Positions 1-6,485 of a stretch of DNA of 14,987 nt are shown here, in pieces. Each line of letters starts with the position of its first letter. Position 1 is the stretch's first letter. A program made the translations under genes and the position numbers. Below the pieces are notes generated by a model. It was not told the DNA's origin. It saw nothing but the letters and a program-made list of their open reading frames with translations, and did no database searches. This stretch comes from Cellvibrionales bacterium UBA2618. Lineage in GTDB: Bacteria > Pseudomonadota > Gammaproteobacteria > Pseudomonadales > Porticoccaceae. Location of the stretch: NCBI GenBank assembly GCA_002339165.1, contig DDJS01000011.1, positions 30,124 to 45,110 of the forward strand, in the 5' to 3' direction.

Positions 1-644
1 CGCGCTTGCTGCTCTTCAGTATCGGAAGGCAGGGTGCCTATTAATCGACTCCAGGCAAAGGGTGAAATGCAATTGGAACGCACGTTATACCGAGACATGT
101 CTAGAGCGATACTTTTGGAGAGTCCGACTACGCCCAATTTAGCGGCCATGTAATTTGCCTGAGCAAGATTACCGATCAACGCTGAAGTTGAAGTCATGTG
201 TACAAAGTTGCCGCTTTGTTGTGCGCGAAAATGCGGCGCACAGGCACGGCTCATATTAAAAGAGCCCTTGAGGTGCACTTTGATCACCAAATCAAATTGA
301 TCCTCAGACATTTTGTGAAAAATGGAGTCTCTTAAAATGCCGGCATTGTTGACCACGCCATCGACGCCACCAAAGGTATCGATGCAGGATTGTACAATGC
401 TCTCAGCAGCCTCGCTCTCGGCGACACTCTTGTAGTTGGCGATGGCGTTGCCGCCGGCGGCAGTGATTTCATCGACTACCTGTGCCGCTGGACTCGAGTC
501 GGCACCTTCTCCCTGCGCACTGACGCCGAGATCATTGACCACCACATTGGCCCCAGCATCGGCCAGCATAATCGCAATTGCGCGGCCGATACCACGGCCT
601 GCACCGGTGACGATAATGGATTTTCCCTCGAGCATCTGAGACAT
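1..644 (-). CDS. SDR-family dehydrogenase (3' end beyond the left edge)
   Basis: The minus-strand frame is open from the ATG at 644 to the window edge, giving 214 residues with the C-terminus missing. This is a classical short-chain dehydrogenase/reductase with a Rossmann fold. Visible motifs are the cofactor glycine motif TGAGRGIG (13-20), NNAG (99-102), catalytic Ser152, and Tyr165/Lys169 in YMAAK. Asp38 after the second strand, in VVVNDLG, favours NAD over NADP. The spacing of the Ser-Tyr pair and the NDLG segment recall the 3-hydroxyacyl-CoA dehydrogenase domain of multifunctional enzyme type 2 (HSD17B4/FOX2), so oxidation of a 3-hydroxyacyl-CoA is the best guess. The start is supported by AGAGGA seven bases upstream. 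It follows the acyl-CoA ligase on the same strand after 232 bases, so the two may be co-transcribed. The exact substrate is unknown. Confidence 0.92.
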   Translation of the reverse strand, partial: MSQMLEGKSIIVTGAGRGIGRAIAIMLADAGANVVVNDLGVSAQGEGADSSPAAQVVDEITAAGGNAIANYKSVAESEAAESIVQSCIDTFGGVDGVVNNAGILRDSIFHKMSEDQFDLVIKVHLKGSFNMSRACAPHFRAQQSGNFVHMTSTSALIGNLAQANYMAAKLGVVGLSKSIALDMSRYNVRSNCISPFAWSRLIGTLPSDTEEQQA

Positions 645-837
645 ACTAATTTCCTCTGGTGTTGCATAGTTAGGTATAAAGCCGGTTATCGGCAATCCGC
701 CTTGAGTGATAAGCGAGCGCTATTACAGGGGCATGTGTTATTTCAATCGCCGCTAGCGCCATCAAATCCGGGCTTTTTTCAAACGTTACAAAAACACTTT
801 GATCTATGGCTGCCCCGGGATTTTGGTCGCCGAGACG

Positions 838-868
838 ATCAGGCGCGGCGCTTGGCACCACGCCTGAT
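838..868 (-). repeat. Stem-loop just after the acyl-CoA ligase stop
   Basis: ATCAGGCG (838-845) and CGCCTGAT (861-868) form a perfect 8-bp inverted repeat with a 15-base loop. It begins 9 bases past the ligase stop codon on the minus strand. No T-run follows, so it is not a standard intrinsic terminator. It could protect the mRNA 3' end or assist Rho-dependent termination. The rest of the 645-876 gap shows no convincing promoter. Confidence 0.45.
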
Positions 869-876
869 TCGACGAG

Positions 877-2535
877 TTATCGCTTTAGTACGATTCCCGA
901 ATCTTCGCGATCCCAGCAGTCTTCGGTGACACCTTCAACCTTGAGCTTGTATTTTTCAACTCGTTCACTCGGCGTTTTGGGGAGACTGTCGCGGAAGGCG
1001 ATGTAACGCGGAATGGCAAAATACGCCATGCGCGGCTCACACCACTCGATCAGTTCGGCCTCGGTGACCTGTTGGCCGTCTTGCATGATAACGACCGCCT
1101 TGACGTCCTCTTCACCAACATCCGACGGCACACCAACAACGCAGGATTCAAGCACCGATGGATGCGAACTGATAACCGCCTCAACCTCGAACGAGGATAT
1201 GTTCTCTCCGCGGCGGCGCAGGGCCTGCTTTTTACGGTCGACAAAGTAGAAGTAACCGTCTTCATCCATGCGCCCAAGGTCGCCGGTATTGATCCACATG
1301 TTTTCGAACAGCTCGAGACTCTTTTCGGGCATTTTGTAATAGCCATTGGTACCTACGCCCATAGTTTGTGGGCGGGCAACAAATTCACCCAATTCCATCG
1401 GTGCCGCTTGGTTGTTGTTCTCGTCGATAATCTGTACATCCCAGCCGGTTATGGCCTTGCCGCAAGAGCCCGGACGGACGTTGTCGATTGGATTGGCCAG
1501 ACAGCAGTAACATTCAGTCATGCCGTAGACTTCCAGCAATTTGGTGTTAAATCGCTTTTCAAAATCGTGCCAAATGTTGACTGGTGCAGCCGCACCGACC
1601 ATCAGTCGAAGGGGGTTGTCGCCGTCGTCGGCACGCTCTGCAGCCTTCATCAGAATCGGAATAATGCCGCCGATGTAGTTGGCCTCGGTGCACTCCCATC
1701 GTCGGCAGTCCTCCCACAAGCTACTGGCAGAAAAGCGTTCTACAATCACCGCTTTAGCGTCTGCTAGTATCGCCGGCCCAATGGTAATCCCCTGAGCGTT
1801 GCCATGGAAAAAGGGCAGGCCGGTGTAGAGGACATCGTCCTCGGTATACTGTGAGTACTTGACCGACTGAGACCAGATATCATACCAGTAGTAGTGGCTG
1901 ATCATGACGCCTTTGGAGACACCCGTGGTGCCGGACGTGAAAAGGATGGATGCCATGTCGCTAGAGTTCACGATGACGTTGGGTGAGTCTGATGAGTGAT
2001 CCATTAATTCTGCGAAGCTGCTGCTCTCTATGCCTTTCCACGTCGGCAGACTTTGTTCGTCGGTGGTGTTGTAAAAAACTGTGTGGTTAACGCTCGATAG
2101 ATCATCTGAAACGGGCCCTAGTCGATCTAGGAACACGGTGTCTGCAACCAATACGACGCTGTCAGATTGCACAATTTGATGAACCAAACCGGTGCCTTTT
2201 AGGGCCACATTAATCGGCACTTCAACGGCGCCAATTTTGTTGAGCCCAAACCAAGCGTACAAAAATTCTTCGCAATTGGGCAGCATGAGCGCGACCTTGT
2301 CGCCGTGCTTGACACCCATTGCCGAGAAACCATTGGCGGCCTTGTTGATGTTGTGGTTGAGTTGCTCAAAGGTAATAGGCACGTCTCTGAACTGAAAGAC
2401 AACGTGGTTGGGATGCTGTCTGGCCTTGTCTTCGATGATGCTCGATAAAACCCTGTCTTGTTTGGCATATTCCTGCATGTTCCAAGACTGGAGTTTCTTT
2501 TCGGCCTTGATGAATTTGTCGTCCCACTGTCCCAT
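877..2535 (-). CDS. Acyl-CoA ligase of the AMP-forming family (CaiC-like)
   Basis: This 552-residue protein activates a carboxylic acid to its CoA thioester with ATP, through an acyl-AMP intermediate. Class I adenylate-forming motifs appear in order: phosphate loop TSGTTGVSKG (200-209), YGMTE (337-341), TGDL (417-420), the hinge region DRKKQALRRRGENISSFE (433-450), and a C-terminal PKTPSERVEKYK with the likely catalytic lysine at 528. The overall pattern resembles crotonobetaine/carnitine-CoA ligases and related ligases found in catabolic clusters. The start at 2535 is chosen because GAGGAGGT lies at the right distance upstream. An ATG 33 bases further up falls inside a terminator hairpin and has no ribosome-binding site. 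The substrate is unknown. The neighbouring dehydrogenases suggest this enzyme primes the pathway. Confidence 0.93.
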   Translation of the reverse strand: MGQWDDKFIKAEKKLQSWNMQEYAKQDRVLSSIIEDKARQHPNHVVFQFRDVPITFEQLNHNINKAANGFSAMGVKHGDKVALMLPNCEEFLYAWFGLNKIGAVEVPINVALKGTGLVHQIVQSDSVVLVADTVFLDRLGPVSDDLSSVNHTVFYNTTDEQSLPTWKGIESSSFAELMDHSSDSPNVIVNSSDMASILFTSGTTGVSKGVMISHYYWYDIWSQSVKYSQYTEDDVLYTGLPFFHGNAQGITIGPAILADAKAVIVERFSASSLWEDCRRWECTEANYIGGIIPILMKAAERADDGDNPLRLMVGAAAPVNIWHDFEKRFNTKLLEVYGMTECYCCLANPIDNVRPGSCGKAITGWDVQIIDENNNQAAPMELGEFVARPQTMGVGTNGYYKMPEKSLELFENMWINTGDLGRMDEDGYFYFVDRKKQALRRRGENISSFEVEAVISSHPSVLESCVVGVPSDVGEEDVKAVVIMQDGQQVTEAELIEWCEPRMAYFAIPRYIAFRDSLPKTPSERVEKYKLKVEGVTEDCWDREDSGIVLKR

Positions 2536-2550
2536 AATTACCTCCTCGTG

Positions 2551-2576
2551 AAAAAAAAGGCAGGCCAAAGCCTGCC
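2551..2576 (-). terminator. Intrinsic terminator between the PNPOx-like gene and the ligase
   Basis: Read on the minus strand, GGCAGGC, a four-base loop (TTTG) and GCCTGCC form a perfect 7-bp GC-rich stem, followed at once by eight T. It lies 22 bases after the stop of the PNPOx-like gene. The T-run ends only three bases before the ribosome-binding site of the acyl-CoA ligase (2540-2547), so no promoter fits between the hairpin and that gene. Confidence 0.85.
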
Positions 2577-2598
2577 AGATTTGATTTGTTAAACGTTA

Positions 2599-3195
2599 CT
2601 ATCGAATGTCGTATGGTTTTGACATCTCGTAAGACTCATTAAACCAGACGCCTTTCTCGTACATTTGAACCATCTTGCCAAAGTCCCAAGACGTGGGAGA
2701 GTTTTTGTTTGGGATGACCTTGATGATGGCGCGATTTGGTGTGTGTACACCCTTAAATGCTGCCGCGCGCAACTCATCGTTGCCCTTTAGGTCGAACCAA
2801 TATTTGTCGATAATTGCCCAGTGAACTTTGGTCATTAACTCTTGCTCAAAAGATACTTCAGCCTTACCAATAATTTGAATCGACTTTTGGCGCTTGGCGT
2901 TTGATCCGTCGTTGCTGATGCTGACTGAGATCTTGGGATTGGCGATCAGGTGATCAATTTTCTTTCGGTACTTTTGCACGCTACTGATATAAACATTGCC
3001 ATCTTCTAAAACCACGTAAAACATCGGCGTGACAATTGGGTAACCATACTGCGATACATGGGCCATATGGCAGTAGCAATTGTGCTTGTATAGGATGTCA
3101 AATTCCTCTGGCTCCATCGGATAATCTTTGTTGACATTCACTTGCTCAAGTTTGATGGGATCGAAATTGGGTTTCTTGGGGGTTTCTTCTGACAT
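2599..3195 (-). CDS. PNPOx-like flavin/F420-binding split-barrel protein
   Basis: This 198-residue protein resembles the pyridoxamine 5'-phosphate oxidase-like split-barrel family. The core runs from about residue 35 to 165. It starts with a helix and strand (ILYKHNCYCHMAHVS), then GYPIVTPMFYVVLEDGNVYI (51-70), then the phosphate-binding-type RKKIDHLIANPKISVSI (77-93). Such proteins bind FMN, F420 or haem and often reduce small substrates; many have no known reaction. It has no signal peptide, so it is cytoplasmic. It is the first gene after the divergent control region and probably leads the minus-strand transcript. A GGAG-like site sits about nine bases before the ATG. Its role in the acyl-CoA pathway is unknown; redox chemistry on a pathway intermediate is possible. 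Confidence 0.85.
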   Translation of the reverse strand: MSEETPKKPNFDPIKLEQVNVNKDYPMEPEEFDILYKHNCYCHMAHVSQYGYPIVTPMFYVVLEDGNVYISSVQKYRKKIDHLIANPKISVSISNDGSNAKRQKSIQIIGKAEVSFEQELMTKVHWAIIDKYWFDLKGNDELRAAAFKGVHTPNRAIIKVIPNKNSPTSWDFGKMVQMYEKGVWFNESYEMSKPYDIR

Positions 3196-3256
3196 GCTGT
3201 TGCTCCGCTATGCTCTATTAAAAGTATGACAACCCTAGGGGGATGTCTGAATGGAG

Positions 3257-3277
3257 GCAAATAGTATTTGTATTTGC
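3257..3277. repeat. Inverted repeat in the leader of the PNPOx-like gene
   Basis: GCAAATA (3257-3263) and TATTTGC (3271-3277) are perfect 7-base arms around a 7-base centre. It lies between the predicted minus-strand transcription start (near 3314) and the ATG at 3195. It could be an operator or a weak mRNA hairpin. Confidence 0.4.
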
Positions 3278-3306
3278 GAGTAAAAACGCCGACAATTTTT
3301 TTAAAA

Positions 3307-3321
3307 TTGAACTTAATTCAA
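3307..3321. promoter_or_regulatory. Candidate operator, copy 1
   Basis: TTGAACTTAATTCAA is a 15-bp near-palindrome (one arm mismatch). Its edge touches the -10 element of the minus-strand promoter and it covers the likely transcription start, a classic repressor position. A second copy differing at one base lies at 3537-3551. The regulator is not identified. Confidence 0.5.
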
Positions 3322-3349
3322 ATCTAAAAGGGTTGGGCTTGGTTGTCAA
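3321..3349 (-). promoter_or_regulatory. Sigma-70-type promoter for the minus-strand genes
   Basis: On the minus strand a perfect -35 TTGACA (3344-3349) is followed by 17 bases and TAGATT (3321-3326), which matches four of six -10 positions. The predicted start near 3314 leaves a leader of about 120 bases before the PNPOx-like gene. Confidence 0.65.
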
Positions 3350-3536
3350 GTCCCTGAGCAAAAAAAATGACTTTTTGGCTCACTAATATACGTGCCGCGG
3401 ATAGCATATTAACAGTGGCGTTAGGTATTTGTTTTATTCACCCAATAATGTTTTGATCGAACGGCTTTCGCGATGCCTTTGGACACTGTCGCTTTAGTGG
3501 CCGCTGCCGCGGGTCAATATTCTTTGGCAGGAATGC

Positions 3537-3551
3537 TTGAATTTAATTCAA
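3537..3551. promoter_or_regulatory. Candidate operator, copy 2
   Basis: TTGAATTTAATTCAA has perfect 6-base arms (TTGAAT/ATTCAA) around TTA. It matches the copy at 3307-3321 in 14 of 15 bases. It lies about 100 bases before the crotonase start, so one regulator could act on both divergent transcripts. Confidence 0.5.
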
Positions 3552-3648
3552 AAGTTCAGCACAATCCAAACTATTGGTACTTTGGCAAGGTGGGCTGAAA
3601 ACCCTGTGGGTAATTCAGTATGTGGATAATAGATGAAGGAAATATGAG

Positions 3649-4428
3649 ATGGCGGATGTAGTTGTAGAGACTAAGGGCGAGGTCACGTGGATTCGCTTGA
3701 ACCGTCCTGAACGCATGAATTCTTACGATGCGGAAATGGCGCGCGAGTTGATTGCCGCGGTGCGTGGTGCAGCCGACAGTGGTGTTATTGTGATTACCGG
3801 CACAGGTCGCGCATTTTGCGCGGGAGGCTATCTGGCTAATTTACAAGATCCGGATGCCAACGCTCTGCGCAGTATGTTTTATGGGTCGCTGGATGTTTAT
3901 GAGGCGATTAGAACGAGTCCTCGACCGGTGATTGCCGCGGTTAATGGAGCAGCAGCTGGTGGCGGTAACGAATTGGTGGTTGCATGCGATCTGGCTATTG
4001 CTGTCGAGAGCGCGACTTTCGGGCAGACGGGTGTGCGCATCGGTAGTGCGCCAGTGCTTGGCGGGACCAATTTTTTAAGCCTAACGATTGGAGAAAAGCG
4101 CGCTAAAGAGGTCGCTTTTATGTGCCGCCGTTACAAAGCTCGAGATGCACTGGGTATGGGCTGGATTAATGCGGTGGTCGACAACGACCAACTCGAAGCC
4201 GAAGTAACCCGTTGGGCAGATGAACTGCTGGTGATGAGTCCTCGCTATTTGGAGATTGCCAAAATCAGCTCGAATCAATGGTGGAATCAATCCCGTGACG
4301 CCTATCTCAGCGGTTTGGGTATGTTGGTGCAGGCAATTGGATCCCACGATATGATCGAGGGAGCTAGCGCTTTTATGGAAAAGCGGAAAGCACAGTTTGA
4401 TGGTCGCGCAACCAAGCCCGAGGATTAA
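3649..4428 (+). CDS. Crotonase-family enzyme, MenB/BadI-like
   Basis: This 259-residue enoyl-CoA hydratase/isomerase-fold protein handles a CoA thioester through an oxyanion hole. Visible parts are AFCAGGYL (55-62, first oxyanion-hole segment), GAAAGGGNEL (100-109, second), FGQTGVRIGS (124-133) and IGEKRAKEVAFMCRRY (147-162). The segments from FGQTG onward resemble naphthoate synthase MenB and the ring-cleaving 2-ketocyclohexanecarboxyl-CoA hydrolase BadI more than ordinary hydratases. Glu108 corresponds to the first hydratase glutamate, but the second is Gly128. The MenB/BadI aspartate after GS also looks absent (GSAPVLGG). Hydration, hydrolysis of a ring beta-keto-CoA, or another crotonase reaction are all possible. 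The start follows AAGGA at a suitable distance. It opens the plus-strand cluster; no menaquinone genes are nearby. Confidence 0.88.
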   Translation: MADVVVETKGEVTWIRLNRPERMNSYDAEMARELIAAVRGAADSGVIVITGTGRAFCAGGYLANLQDPDANALRSMFYGSLDVYEAIRTSPRPVIAAVNGAAAGGGNELVVACDLAIAVESATFGQTGVRIGSAPVLGGTNFLSLTIGEKRAKEVAFMCRRYKARDALGMGWINAVVDNDQLEAEVTRWADELLVMSPRYLEIAKISSNQWWNQSRDAYLSGLGMLVQAIGSHDMIEGASAFMEKRKAQFDGRATKPED

Positions 4429-4429
4429 C

Positions 4430-4458
4430 TGGAGGTGGCCTCCATGACAAGGGGCTAG
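4430..4458 (+). other. Hairpin with a strong ribosome-binding site and a four-codon ORF
   Basis: Two bases after the crotonase stop, TGGAGG and CCTCCA (4430-4444) form a 6-bp hairpin. The same GGAGG stands eight bases before an ATG at 4444, which opens a four-codon frame (MTRG) ending with TAG at 4456-4458. It may be a chance product, a remnant of a lost gene start, or a small leader that tunes translation of the dehydrogenase at 4522, whose own ribosome-binding site is weak. Confidence 0.3.
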
Positions 4459-4521
4459 CTATCATCGTCATGCAACGATCTATTTGTGTGGGCAAAGGAC
4501 GTTTAATACTGCGAGCAAATT

Positions 4522-5652
4522 ATGAACTTCAATTTAGATGAAAAATACTTAACTATCCAAGCGCGGGCGCTCGACTTGGCGCGAGAAATCGAGCCAATGG
4601 CGGTCGAAGCCGATGCCTCGAACGTGGTACACCAAGGGGTCCTCGAAGCTCTCAAGGCCAGTGGTCTGAGTCGGCTAATGGTTGCCGCTGAATATGGTGG
4701 TACTTACGAAACCATCGATCCTCTGGCGATTTGTGTCGTGCGTGAAGCGATGATGGCGACCTCGTCCCATCTCGATTCACTGTTTGCCCTGCAGGGCATC
4801 GGCAGTTACGCCATTACTGTCGCCGGCTCCCAGCAACAGCGTGAACAGTGGCTTCCAAAAGTGGCTGCGACCGAAGCGCTGGGTGCGCTGGCGTTGACTG
4901 AAGACAATTCTGGGTCAGATTTAAAATCGGTCTCCACCGAGGTCAAAGAAACCACAGGCGGTTTGGTTTTAAATGGTTCCAAGGCATATATTTCAAACGC
5001 CGGTGCCGCCGCCTATTATATTGTTTTCGCCAAGGAGGACAGTGGTTTCTCCACGGTGTTAGTACCGGCGGACAGCGATGGTGTGTCGACCAAGCAAACC
5101 ACCGAACTGATCGCCCCTCACGTGCTTGGCGACGTTTATTTCGACAATGTACAACTGCCCCATAGCGCTCGCTTAGGAGCCGCTGGCGAGGGCTTACAAA
5201 ACGCGCTCGCTACGCTCGGTGTGTTCCGAGTGTCAGTCGCAGGGGCCGCAGTTGGTCTAGCGCAAGCTGCGCTCGACGAAGCGGTTCGCCACACCAGTAC
5301 GCGGGTCCAGTTTGGGCGCCCGCTGGCACGGCTAGGTCCCGTCGCGCAAATGTTAGCCGACAGTTGGACCGAAATAGAGATGGCGCGATTGATCACCTAT
5401 CGCGCCGCTTCGATGGCCTGTGCCGATCCGTCGTCGACCTTACACCACTCATCGATGGCAAAGTTGGCCGCCAGTGAGATGGCCTCGCGCGTTGTCGATC
5501 GCTGCGTTCAGATGATGGGGCGTTATGGCCTAGAGCACCAATCGAAGATAGAGCGACTCTATCGTCAGGCTCGACCGATGCGAATTTACGAGGGATCATC
5601 CGAGGTGTTGCGCCTTGGTATCGCTAAGCAATTGGTGTTGGAGAAATCTTGA
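4522..5652 (+). CDS. Acyl-CoA dehydrogenase
   Basis: This 376-residue flavoenzyme introduces a double bond alpha-beta to the CoA thioester and passes electrons to an electron-transfer flavoprotein. It has normal family length. Signature 1 is ALTEDNSGSDL (124-134). RVQFGRPLARLGPVAQ (261-276) is the FAD/tetramer segment. The C-terminal signature IYEGSSEVLR (355-364) carries the catalytic base, Glu357, at the position used by short- and medium-chain enzymes. It lies 93 bases after the crotonase. Its stop overlaps the next ATG (TGATG), so it is translationally coupled to the SDR downstream. The ribosome-binding site is weak (GCGAG). Chain or ring specificity cannot be told from the sequence. Confidence 0.95.
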   Translation: MNFNLDEKYLTIQARALDLAREIEPMAVEADASNVVHQGVLEALKASGLSRLMVAAEYGGTYETIDPLAICVVREAMMATSSHLDSLFALQGIGSYAITVAGSQQQREQWLPKVAATEALGALALTEDNSGSDLKSVSTEVKETTGGLVLNGSKAYISNAGAAAYYIVFAKEDSGFSTVLVPADSDGVSTKQTTELIAPHVLGDVYFDNVQLPHSARLGAAGEGLQNALATLGVFRVSVAGAAVGLAQAALDEAVRHTSTRVQFGRPLARLGPVAQMLADSWTEIEMARLITYRAASMACADPSSTLHHSSMAKLAASEMASRVVDRCVQMMGRYGLEHQSKIERLYRQARPMRIYEGSSEVLRLGIAKQLVLEKS

Positions 5653-6401
5653 TGGATTTCCAACTTGCCGGCAAGGTCGCAATCGTCACCGGCGCTAGCC
5701 GCGGCCTCGGTTATCAAATGGCCCTGGCCCTCGCTGGACAGGGCGTTAAAGTACTTGCCGTGGCGCGTTCTATCGATGACTTAAAAGACCTGCAGTTGCG
5801 AGACCCCGAGCGCATAGCGGTCAGTCAGTGCGATATGCTTGACGCTGCGGCTGTGGAGGCGCTGCCAGAGCAGGCGCGGGAGCTGTTTGGAAGCATCGAT
5901 ATAGTGGTTAATAACGCAGGCATCGCTCCGGCGACCCCTTTTTTACAGCAAGACTTTGATGAGTGGCAGCGGGTTTTCGCGGTCAATGTCACCGCCCCAG
6001 CGATACTTTGTCGTGCCGCAGGCGAGCATATGGTTGCCCAGGGTTCGGGTAAAATCATCAACGTGGCCTCGACCTCGGGTATTCTTGGCAAGGCCAGTCT
6101 CGCTGCCTATTCTTCGAGTAAGGGCGCGGTGTTGCAATTCACCAAAGCACTGGCCGCGGAATGGGCCAAATTTGGCGTACAGGTAAATGCGATTGCCCCT
6201 GGTGCGTTTAAAACTGACGCCCAGTCCAAAGTAATGGAATCGCCAGAAATTCTCAAGCGTCGAGTGGGTAAGATCCCAGCGAGGCGAATGGCGGAAAGCT
6301 CAGAAATAGGTGCTTTGACCTGCTATCTTGCGTCGGCTCAATCGGATTTTGTTACCGGATCGGTGATGGTTATAGACGGTGGCGAATCATCCAAATTATA
6401 G
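5652..6401 (+). CDS. SDR-family dehydrogenase (3-oxoacyl-reductase type)
   Basis: This 249-residue classical short-chain dehydrogenase has the expected length. It has TGASRGLG (13-20), NNAG (87-90), Ser140, and Tyr153/Lys157 in YSSSK. The C-terminal FVTGSVMVIDGG is typical of FabG-like enzymes. Arg17 in the glycine motif and Arg39 after the second strand (AVARS) suggest NADP(H), though the enzyme could run as a 3-hydroxyacyl dehydrogenase. The ATG at 5652 shares one base with the stop of the acyl-CoA dehydrogenase, and GGAG lies eight bases upstream, so this start is preferred over the TTG at 5649. It is coupled to the dehydrogenase and probably catalyses the third step of the same pathway. 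It is distinct from the SDR at the left edge, which keeps an Asp at the cofactor-deciding position. Confidence 0.93.
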   Translation: MDFQLAGKVAIVTGASRGLGYQMALALAGQGVKVLAVARSIDDLKDLQLRDPERIAVSQCDMLDAAAVEALPEQARELFGSIDIVVNNAGIAPATPFLQQDFDEWQRVFAVNVTAPAILCRAAGEHMVAQGSGKIINVASTSGILGKASLAAYSSSKGAVLQFTKALAAEWAKFGVQVNAIAPGAFKTDAQSKVMESPEILKRRVGKIPARRMAESSEIGALTCYLASAQSDFVTGSVMVIDGGESSKL

Positions 6402-6485
6402 CTCGACGATTTAATTTGAGCGCGCCGTGCAAGACTATCGGCGTAGCGTCCGGCAAATGGCAGACAACTATGAAAGGGAATCAGT

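Larger units (their letters stand above)
3196..3648. promoter_or_regulatory. Divergent control region between the two catabolic transcripts
   Basis: This 453-base AT-rich gap separates the minus-strand genes from the plus-strand genes. It holds a sigma-70-like promoter for the minus strand, two near-identical 15-bp palindromes, a 7-bp hairpin, an imperfect inverted repeat at 3355-3382 (TGAGC and GCTCA arms with A- and T-runs between), and DnaA-box-like sites at 3434-3442, 3605-3613 and 3621-3629. No convincing plus-strand promoter was found. The only coding possibility is an unsupported 41-codon frame at 3473-3598. No regulator gene is in the window. Confidence 0.7.

Noticed and set aside
390..929. 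Plus-strand frame of 179 codons
   Set aside because: It lies largely antisense to the SDR gene at 1-644, with no family resemblance and no ribosome-binding site.
1072..1767. Plus-strand frame of 231 codons
   Set aside because: It is antisense to the acyl-CoA ligase, whose motifs are unmistakable on the other strand.
2536..2568. Upstream in-frame start of the acyl-CoA ligase (11 extra residues)
   Set aside because: The ATG lies inside the terminator hairpin, has no ribosome-binding site, and the extra residues are encoded by the terminator itself.
3537..3565. Possible plus-strand promoter TTGAAT-17-CACAAT
   Set aside because: Each box matches only four of six positions and the -35 is simply one arm of the palindrome; too weak to call.
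3649..4428. Calling the crotonase menB
   Set aside because: No other menaquinone genes are present, and key MenB residues look replaced; only the family-level likeness is kept.
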